Virus record (IMG/VR): IMGVR_UViG_3300042567_002119 | Coordinates: 1 to 64,000 of that record | DNA: 64,000 nt | Reading direction: 5' to 3' (one strand) | Source of the DNA: a virus | Made by a program: the position numbers and the translations under genes | The notes under the pieces: model-generated | The model's input: the letters and a program-made list of their open reading frames with translations, nothing else | What the model was told of the DNA's origin: nothing | Databases searched by the model: none | In this document: positions 59,365 to 64,000 of the stretch, piece after piece | Position numbering within the stretch: the stretch's first letter is position 1 | Layout: every line of letters starts with the position of its first letter

Positions 59365-59643
59365 ATGCAAAATATAAGCTCAGATAAAACAAAGATCTTA
59401 TTGGATTTAACCGATCTAGCACAGAGCTTGATTATCGGCGGTCTAAAAAAACAAGAACCTGAATTATTGGTAATCGGCAAGACTCTACTCGCAGCAATTG
59501 GTGCAGTAGAAACGGAAGAAGGAATTCAGCTTTTGGAATCTATGATTAAAGAATATTCTGCTCGAGCAAACGAGCCGGTGCAGAAGAAAGAAGAAGACTC
59601 GTTAAGCTCAATGCTTGCTGGTCTTGGAATAAGTCTTAACTAA
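59365..59643 (+). CDS. Small helical protein
   Basis: 92 residues, two long helices and an acidic C-terminal part. Upstream GGAAGGAGAAACAGACC is one of the few strong Shine-Dalgarno-like sites here. No family recognised. Confidence 0.7.
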   Translation: MQNISSDKTKILLDLTDLAQSLIIGGLKKQEPELLVIGKTLLAAIGAVETEEGIQLLESMIKEYSARANEPVQKKEEDSLSSMLAGLGISLN

Positions 59644-59648
59644 GACAA

Positions 59649-59756
59649 GGAGAGAATCCTCGTTGGAACGAGGTATTTGACAAAAGTGAGGACGAAACGC
59701 TGTACGTCAAACAGTTGCTTGAGTTCGTCCATCCGGTTCGAATCCGGATCTCTCCA
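59649..59756 (+). ncRNA. tRNA-like RNA with pseudoknotted core
   Basis: GGAGAGA and TCTCTCC make a perfect seven-pair acceptor stem. TCCGG-TTCGAAT-CCGGA is a canonical T arm. CCTCG-TTGGAA-CGAGG is a D-like arm whose loop has the GG pair. The 58 bases between do not form an anticodon arm. Instead TTTGAC pairs with GTCAAA, and inside it AGTG with CGCT closes a loop AGGACGAAA. That loop can pair with TTCGTCC downstream (seven pairs). At 108 nt with no CCA it is not a normal tRNA. It may be a tRNA mimic or a processed regulatory RNA. Confidence 0.6.
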
Positions 59757-59791
59757 CAACAACTATTGGTTTGGTTGATTGATACCTCATT

Positions 59792-59815
59792 GGAATCTTA
59801 AGATAAGATTCCTTT
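59792..59815 (+). terminator. Hairpin with short T run, possible terminator of the tRNA-like RNA
   Basis: GGAATCTTA-AGA-TAAGATTCC perfect nine-pair stem, then TTT. Confidence 0.5.
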
Positions 59816-59849
59816 GTGGGTTAAAGAGAAAATATTTAAAAATAAATTT

Positions 59850-59880
59850 TTTAGTGTCAAGTATTCTTTTTATATTTGTA
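59850..59880 (+). promoter_or_regulatory. Bacteroidetes-type early promoter 4
   Basis: TTTTTTAGTGTCAA at 59848-59860 region, then TATATTTG at 59871-59878; leader of 42 bases. Confidence 0.82.
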
Positions 59881-59920
59881 CTGTATAATAATATTAATTA
59901 ACTTTAAAACCAAAAAAGAA

Positions 59921-60298
59921 ATGGAAATTAAATTAAATCAAAAAGAAGCAGAAGAATTTTTTCATACTGCTCTTTGCAACGGGCTAGGCTATATGTCAGG
60001 CTATGGATTAGATCTTACTTTCGAGAAGGCGGATTACGAAGAAGCGCGCAAGAAATTGGAATCTCCTTGTTACGAAGATGTCTTGTTACAGATTTTACGA
60101 GACGGAAAAGGTCTAACTATGGTAGACGAAGAATGCGAAGGAGAATATACGCGAACGATTACGTTAGCTGATGTCCATGCTCGAGTGGATAAAACTCCAT
60201 TGAGATTCTTGTTGCAAATGGTTGAAGAAAACGACGATGCGGAAACGGCGGACGTAATTATTCAAACCGTATTTTACGAAGACATTATCTTTGGATAA
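59921..60298 (+). CDS. Acidic early protein
   Basis: 125 residues from MEIKLNQKEA; the upstream in-frame ATG lies within the promoter. Helical, acidic (ENDDAETADVIIQ). No family recognised. Confidence 0.72.
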   Translation: MEIKLNQKEAEEFFHTALCNGLGYMSGYGLDLTFEKADYEEARKKLESPCYEDVLLQILRDGKGLTMVDEECEGEYTRTITLADVHARVDKTPLRFLLQMVEENDDAETADVIIQTVFYEDIIFG

Positions 60299-60317
60299 AA
60301 CTTTTTTGAAAATAAAT

Positions 60318-60360
60318 GAGCCGAGATTTTTTAGTCTCGGCTTTTTTTGTTATATTTGTA
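60318..60360 (+). promoter_or_regulatory. Fused terminator/early promoter 5
   Basis: AGCCGAGA and TCTCGGCT form a terminator stem whose loop is exactly TTTTTTAG, the upstream promoter element. The T run then leads into TATATTTG at 60351-60358. One 43-base cassette ends one transcript and starts the next. Confidence 0.72.
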
Positions 60361-60383
60361 TTAACCAATTAAAACAAGAAAAT

Positions 60384-60545
60384 ATGTACAGTTTAAAATG
60401 TAATTACTACACCAAAGAATTTCGCTCAATCTCCGAATTACTGGACGACGTGCTCTCGAGCGGCATGGACCCAAACTATGAAATTACCTGCGACGGCCGC
60501 GGAACCGGCGAAACCGCATGGGACCTCATCGGCGACGAAGCCTAA
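60384..60545 (+). CDS. Small early protein
   Basis: 53 residues (MYSLKCNYYTKEF...), acidic C-terminus. Start chosen as the first ATG after promoter 5. Function unknown. Confidence 0.68.
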   Translation: MYSLKCNYYTKEFRSISELLDDVLSSGMDPNYEITCDGRGTGETAWDLIGDEA

Positions 60546-60563
60546 AATTATTTTAAAAATAAA

Positions 60564-60607
60564 TGAGCCGGGATTTTTTAGTCTCGGCTTTTTTAGTTAT
60601 ATTTGTA
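60564..60607 (+). promoter_or_regulatory. Fused terminator/early promoter 6 (leaderless)
   Basis: AGCCGGGA and TCTCGGCT with loop TTTTTTAG, then TATATTTG at 60598-60605. Only four bases separate it from the ATG at 60610. Confidence 0.72.
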
Positions 60608-60609
60608 TT

Positions 60610-60732
60610 ATGAAAAATCAAGAACAGAAACCAGCTTGCCAACACGTAAATACCTACGTTGCGGTTCGTCATGCTTCAGGAATGAAGCTCGTAAAATGCA
60701 GAGACTGCGGTAAATCAGTATACTGCGGATAA
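60610..60732 (+). CDS. Small zinc-finger-like protein
   Basis: 40 residues. ACQH and CRDCGKSVYC supply a Cys/His set for one zinc ion. The ATG is practically at the predicted transcription start. Function unknown. Confidence 0.65.
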   Translation: MKNQEQKPACQHVNTYVAVRHASGMKLVKCRDCGKSVYCG

Positions 60733-60759
60733 TTATTAATCTTTTAAAATCTAGAAACT

Positions 60760-60996
60760 ATGGCGTCTAACATAACATTTACAGTTGAATACACGGATTC
60801 ACGATCTCAAACCGGTAGAATTTCCGCAAGTGTTGATATTCCAATGGAGCTTCATGAGAGCTTAAATCGAGACATGCAGTTCGGTGGTCAAACATTTTCC
60901 CGATGGATAGAGAATAATTTGATTCCTAACATTATATCCGTGATCGATCCCTCGAGACCGTGGAGAGTTGTCGATCCATCCATCCAACGAGTTTAA
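60760..60996 (+). CDS. Small early protein, beta-rich
   Basis: 78 residues (MASNITFTVEYTDSRSQTG...), beta-rich with a helical middle. Function unknown. Confidence 0.68.
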   Translation: MASNITFTVEYTDSRSQTGRISASVDIPMELHESLNRDMQFGGQTFSRWIENNLIPNIISVIDPSRPWRVVDPSIQRV

Positions 60997-61004
60997 AAAT
61001 AATT

Positions 61005-61047
61005 CACAAAAAGTTTTTTACTGTCAAGTATTCTGCTTATATTAGCT
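61005..61047 (+). promoter_or_regulatory. Early promoter 7 (orphan)
   Basis: AAAAAGTTTTTTACTGTCAA then TATATTAG at 61038-61045. No ORF follows for 160 bases. Confidence 0.62.
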
Positions 61048-61049
61048 TT

Positions 61050-61135
61050 ATAATTAAACGGTTCGCCTAACAAGCGCAGAGGGTATACTCCGACCTACAA
61101 TAAACTTTTTAGATTGTTAATAACTTTTCTGAAAA
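61050..61135 (+). ncRNA. Candidate small RNA behind an orphan early promoter
   Basis: Between promoters 7 and 8 there is no ATG-initiated ORF. The segment contains CGGTTCGCCTAACAAGCG and GAGGGTATACTCC, the latter self-complementary (GG-GTATAC-TCC). A short RNA is inferred from the promoter alone. Confidence 0.35.
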
Positions 61136-61147
61136 TAATTAGCCAAA

Positions 61148-61183
61148 AATTTTTTATTGTCAAAAGTTCTTGTTATATTTACT
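61148..61183 (+). promoter_or_regulatory. Bacteroidetes-type early promoter 8
   Basis: ATTTTTTATTGTCAA then TATATTTA at 61174-61181; leader of 24 bases. Confidence 0.78.
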
Positions 61184-61205
61184 TAATCAATTAATTATTA
61201 CCAAT

Positions 61206-61649
61206 ATGATAAATCCTAATCACTTCGCTATCGCTGCCCTTGCTGGAAAAGCACAGTTGACTATTACTAATCCAACTACAGGCCAATGGATAAAAATCAA
61301 GATGAAACGCCGCAAGGACCGTACAACTGGCCAGCTAAGCAACTGTTACTTCATGAGTCTTGCTCTATTGGGCGACGGCGAAATCGGCTACCGCTACGTT
61401 GGAGCCTTCTTCTCGGATACTCGTCGCTTCAAGCGAGCAGCGAATATTTCGGATAGAGAAATCCAAATCACGGACTGGTTGGTGAGAGTGCTATCGAATC
61501 CAGCTAGCCTACGCAACACAGAAATCCAGCATGCTGGTGCCTGTTGCAAGTGCGGCCGCAAGTTAACCCACCCGGAAGTATCGAGTCTGGTTTTGGATTG
61601 GACCGGAATGTTTTCAATCGACTTACGGACCTGGAACTTTTGGGTCTAA
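61206..61649 (+). pseudogene. DUF6011-like zinc-binding protein, apparently frameshifted
   Basis: 147 residues as read from MINPNHFAIA. CCKCGRKLTHPE (about 113-124) begins a DUF6011-type zinc motif (C-x2-C-G-R-x-L-T-x-P-x-S...G-x-G-P-E-C). In the read frame the second half is missing. SIESGFG appears in the +2 frame at about 61577-61596, and IGPECF in the +1 frame at 61597-61614. Two single-base losses would explain this. Either the gene is decaying or the sequence has errors here. The N-terminal domain (about 15-100) looks intact. Confidence 0.6.
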
Positions 61650-61717
61650 GAGTTCTATCCCAATTCGGATTCCTGCCTACCGCATAGTCGGACTCCCTAG
61701 TAAAATAAGTCATAATA

Positions 61718-61753
61718 AATTTTTTAGTGTCAATTATTCTTTTTATATTTGCT
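61718..61753 (+). promoter_or_regulatory. Bacteroidetes-type early promoter 9
   Basis: TTTTTTAGTGTCAA at about 61720-61733, TATATTTG at 61744-61751; leader of 31 bases. Confidence 0.82.
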
Positions 61754-61782
61754 ATATCAATTAACTCTTAAATCAAACCAAC

Positions 61783-62223
61783 ATGAAAAATCAAATCATT
61801 AACTCAGAAAGAATCGGCCAAGTAGACTTTATAACAGGTCAAGCAGGCGAATACCGCGCAATCGTTAAAGTTCAGGCCGGATTCATGACGGTAGTAAACG
61901 ACCATGGAATCCAGTCTAAATGGTCTAGCGGCGCAAGCTGGAAGACAGCAATGGATGTTTTCCGCGGATTCAAGAAGGGAGCTTTACAAACCATCGAGTT
62001 CAGAGCGGAAGGCTTTAATACATGGTTAACTGTCTTCGCCCGCAAAGGTAACACGATAATCCTAATGGATACTGCAATGTTTCTTGAAATGGAGGTAGGC
62101 GATATCAATCAGGACTGGTCTAATAGTAATCTATACAGTCAAACTAATTACAGACTGTGTAACGCTAAGACTTGGGCAGACAAAGCGTTCGTCCGAAACA
62201 GCCAAGAGGAAGTAGCTGCTTAA
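61783..62223 (+). CDS. Early protein, unrecognised
   Basis: 146 residues, alpha/beta with several Trp (KWSSGASWKTAMDVFRGFKKG). Two early promoters flank it. No family recognised. Confidence 0.72.
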   Translation: MKNQIINSERIGQVDFITGQAGEYRAIVKVQAGFMTVVNDHGIQSKWSSGASWKTAMDVFRGFKKGALQTIEFRAEGFNTWLTVFARKGNTIILMDTAMFLEMEVGDINQDWSNSNLYSQTNYRLCNAKTWADKAFVRNSQEEVAA

Positions 62224-62255
62224 CTCCCTAGTAAAACTTTTTAAAAATAAGTCAT

Positions 62256-62296
62256 AAAATATTTTTTTATATCAATTATTCTTTTTATATTTGTAT
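62256..62296 (+). promoter_or_regulatory. Bacteroidetes-type early promoter 10
   Basis: ATTTTTTTATATCAA, TATATTTG at 62286-62293, leader of 30 bases ending AATCAAACC-ATG. Confidence 0.8.
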
Positions 62297-62323
62297 CATA
62301 TTAATCAATTAAAAAATCAAACC

Positions 62324-63052
62324 ATGAAAAATACAAGATTCGAAACAAGTGCGGGACTACCCCAATACTTTAAAAGCCTGGACGGATTGGCTAGACCGTT
62401 AAGTAAATGCGAAGAAGGAGCGTTAGCTGACAGAATCCAGTTAGGAGATGACGAAGCGCTTAACTCCCTAGTCACCGCGAACCTTAAGTTCGTTGTAACC
62501 TTAGCCAACAAGTTTATTGGTATGGGTCTGCCAATCGATGACCTCATCCAAGAAGGAAACGCTGGTCTAATCGAAGCCGCTCGCAAGTTTACGTCAGACA
62601 AAGATGTTAAGTTTATTACTTACGCTCAGTTCTGGATTCGCAAGCGTCTTAACCTTGCTCTTTGCGACTTGGGAAGAACCGTTAGAATTCCAGTAAATCA
62701 GGAATACGATCTTTACAAACGTAAAATGAAAGGCGAAGAAATCAATCTTACTAACGTTGCGATTGACAAACCAGTCGGGGACGAGGACAGTGCAACAACA
62801 ATCGGCGACTTGATTCTTAAGACCGATTTCGCTGATCCATTCGAGAACCAAGAGAGAGACATGATTCTTGCCCGATTACTTGGCAAATTAAAAGCAAGCG
62901 ATCGCCAAATCGTAGAGTTATTTTATGGATTGGTTGGCGATGGATTATCAACAAAAGAAATTGCAGAGTTAATTGGTAAGACTCCATCAGAAGTAAATCG
63001 TTCTCTTAAAGTTGCTAGAGCGCAAATGAGAAAGGAGGTAGTATCATGCTAA
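62324..63052 (+). CDS. RpoD-like sigma factor (242 aa)
   Basis: FKSLDGLARPLSKCEEGAL replaces region 1.2 (about 16-35). ANLKFVVTLANKF, LIQEGNAGLIEAARKF and KFITYAQFWIRKRL form region 2 (about 53-110). A shortened region 3 follows. Region 4 is at about 185-240 (LSTKEIAELIGKTPSEVNRSLK). It is clearly sigma-70 but about 50 residues shorter than the host-type factor. It could be a second phage-specific sigma, with the 315-aa factor as a partner or competitor. Overlaps the next gene by seven bases. Confidence 0.93.
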   Translation: MKNTRFETSAGLPQYFKSLDGLARPLSKCEEGALADRIQLGDDEALNSLVTANLKFVVTLANKFIGMGLPIDDLIQEGNAGLIEAARKFTSDKDVKFITYAQFWIRKRLNLALCDLGRTVRIPVNQEYDLYKRKMKGEEINLTNVAIDKPVGDEDSATTIGDLILKTDFADPFENQERDMILARLLGKLKASDRQIVELFYGLVGDGLSTKEIAELIGKTPSEVNRSLKVARAQMRKEVVSC

Positions 63053-63261
63053 CAATGGAACACGCAAGTACCATGGCCGAGATGGCGGTAGATATACTCT
63101 TTGCAGAAGGAGATCTATTTAAAGGTAAGGTAGATAAGGACTCCCTAGTAAAAGAGATCCAGGCAGCAACCTTAAAGAAGCTGGTTATAGAAGATTCAGA
63201 CTTCTTAACCGAAGAAGAGTTCCAAGCCTGTCTGGAAAATGCCAAGAAAAACAGTAACTAA
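63046..63261 (+). CDS. Small acidic protein coupled to the sigma factor
   Basis: 71 residues, helical, acidic. Its start overlaps the sigma gene stop, so the two are translated together. A role as a sigma partner or anti-sigma is possible but unsupported. Confidence 0.65.
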   Translation: MLTMEHASTMAEMAVDILFAEGDLFKGKVDKDSLVKEIQAATLKKLVIEDSDFLTEEEFQACLENAKKNSN

Positions 63262-63279
63262 TATTTAAAATCTAAAACC

Positions 63280-63540
63280 ATGTATAAATTAGGAAACAAA
63301 TGGTCGCACAACTTCGACTACGACGGAATGCTAAAGGCTGGCTCGGAAGTAACAGTGGATACTTCTCTAGAAGACTTGGAAAAATTGCACGATTCTTTTG
63401 AAGATGTCAATTACCATACGGAATCCGAACCGCTTTGGAACGCAATCATTGCCAAGCGAAACGGATTCGACGGACCGTACTTTACACAGAGTATTAACGA
63501 GTTCTCGAGTCTATGCAAAGAGTGTTTAACTGAACAATAA
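63280..63540 (+). CDS. Small acidic early protein
   Basis: 86 residues (MYKLGNKWSHNFDYDGM...). Acidic with two Cys near the end (LCKECL). Function unknown. Confidence 0.7.
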   Translation: MYKLGNKWSHNFDYDGMLKAGSEVTVDTSLEDLEKLHDSFEDVNYHTESEPLWNAIIAKRNGFDGPYFTQSINEFSSLCKECLTEQ

Positions 63541-63557
63541 TAATCCATCTTTTAACT

Positions 63558-63593
63558 AAAGGGGTCAAGGCGAGAATCTTTGACCCCTTTTTT
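63558..63593 (+). terminator. Rho-independent terminator
   Basis: AAAGGGGTCAA and TTGACCCCTTT around an 11-base loop, followed by TTT. Confidence 0.92.
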
Positions 63594-63601
63594 AGTATAA
63601 T
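63594..63601 (+). promoter_or_regulatory. AGTATAAT promoter motif
   Basis: Directly after the terminator; 28 bases before the ATG at 63630. Confidence 0.55.
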
Positions 63602-63629
63602 AGATATAGCCAAAATAAATAAAAAGGTT

Positions 63630-63899
63630 ATGTCAGACTTAAATAATTATACAAAGATTCTATTGGACCTCATCCATCTAAGACAGACGGATTACTCGGC
63701 CTTTATGAATCGCTTGTACGAAGCCTTGACTGGAGAATTTAAAGATGTAATACATGATAAGAGTCCAGTTGAAGATAAGACTCAAGCAATATGGACTATG
63801 ATAAAACATTTTGAGAAGAACGAAGAGTTCGAGAAATGCGCTGACTTGAAGAAGTTAGCTGACGAATTAGATCCAACCTATAAACCCGTAAACCACTAA
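63630..63899 (+). CDS. Small protein with EEFEKC motif
   Basis: 89 residues. The end IKHFEKNEEFEKCADLKKLADEL is the best example of the helix shared with 6268-6579 and 44200-44388 (shown in part). Function unknown. Confidence 0.72.
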   Translation: MSDLNNYTKILLDLIHLRQTDYSAFMNRLYEALTGEFKDVIHDKSPVEDKTQAIWTMIKHFEKNEEFEKCADLKKLADELDPTYKPVNH

Positions 63900-63902
63900 C
63901 CT

Positions 63903-63977
63903 ATGCCAATGTGTATCCTAGCAGGAATCCTAGTTATAGTAGCTATCCTGTACAATTTCAAGAAAGAAGAATATTAA
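63903..63977 (+). CDS. Micro-protein with membrane helix
   Basis: 24 residues: MPMCILAGILVIVAILY then a charged tail. Three bases after the previous gene. Very small, so tentative. Confidence 0.42.
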   Translation: MPMCILAGILVIVAILYNFKKEEY

Positions 63978-64000
63978 TAATTGATTATTGGTTTGATCAG

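Noticed and set aside
59676-59705. GTGAGGACGAAAC resembles the stem II/core of hammerhead ribozymes
   Set aside because: The essential CUGAUGA and the matching GUCC strand upstream are missing; the GGACGAA pairs better with TTCGTCC downstream.
59649-59756. Ordinary tRNA gene
   Set aside because: No anticodon stem-loop of correct size can be placed, and 108 nt exceeds class II tRNAs; recorded instead as a tRNA-like RNA.
60478-60609. 84-residue ORF covering terminator/promoter 6
   Set aside because: Its first 44 codons run through an upstream gene in another frame and through the terminator; only the part from 60610 is credible.

Overview
This window is part of the genome of a large, strictly lytic T4-like myovirus that infects a member of the Bacteroidetes, most likely a flavobacterium. 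The phage assignment rests on a gp6-like baseplate wedge protein, a gp16/gp17-like terminase pair, a gp26-like baseplate hub protein, PhoH, and a phage DNA-metabolism set (ThyA, ATP-dependent ligase, guanylate kinase, DnaQ-like exonuclease, RecB-like nuclease). The host assignment rests on early promoters with the Bacteroidetes -7 box (TATATTTG, i.e. TAnnTTTG), AT-rich DNA, A-rich leaders with few Shine-Dalgarno sites, two sigma factors of the short Bacteroidetes RpoD type, and Bacteroidetes-typical families (DUF3127, DUF2589, a DUF4494-like protein).

Layout: 1-1.1 kb is a partial LamG-like tail-fibre gene (minus), followed by a complete tmRNA gene (minus). 1.6-14.3 kb is a structural and packaging block (gp6, terminase, PhoH, an ECF-type sigma factor, membrane proteins, gp26-like protein). 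14.3-18.1 kb holds two large unrecognised proteins, the second with a probable -1 frameshift extension. 18.2-20.4 kb has an FkbM methyltransferase, an MBD4-like glycosylase and a putative glycosyltransferase. 20.5-25.3 kb has large candidate internal virion proteins and a Nudix hydrolase. 25.3-37.9 kb is DNA replication, repair and nucleotide metabolism. 38-55.2 kb is mostly on the minus strand: peptidoglycan-active proteins, a metallopeptidase, OmpA-like proteins, a patatin, a secreted nuclease and CAP-domain proteins. 55.2-55.7 kb is a GC-rich, repeat-rich non-coding locus. 55.7-64 kb is a rightward early region of small genes with two RpoD-like sigma factors.

Two layers of organisation stand out. 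First, at least eight and perhaps fifteen otherwise unrelated proteins start with a short sequence of the form aromatic-x-x-F/W-L-x-E, which resembles the capsid-targeting propeptide of T4 internal proteins (IPIII begins MKTYQEFIAE). Most lie behind a T4-late-like ATAAATAA promoter motif. Together they look like a cargo of enzymes loaded into the head and possibly injected. Second, transcription seems to use three promoter classes: Bacteroidetes-type early promoters at 57-62 kb, AGTATAAT promoters that in six cases sit exactly 6-7 bases before the ATG (predicting leaderless mRNAs), and ATAAATAA late promoters. The phage encodes three sigma factors that could serve them.

The early region also contains a tRNA-like but non-canonical RNA, two fused terminator/promoter cassettes, a promoter with no ORF behind it, and an apparently frameshifted zinc-binding gene.
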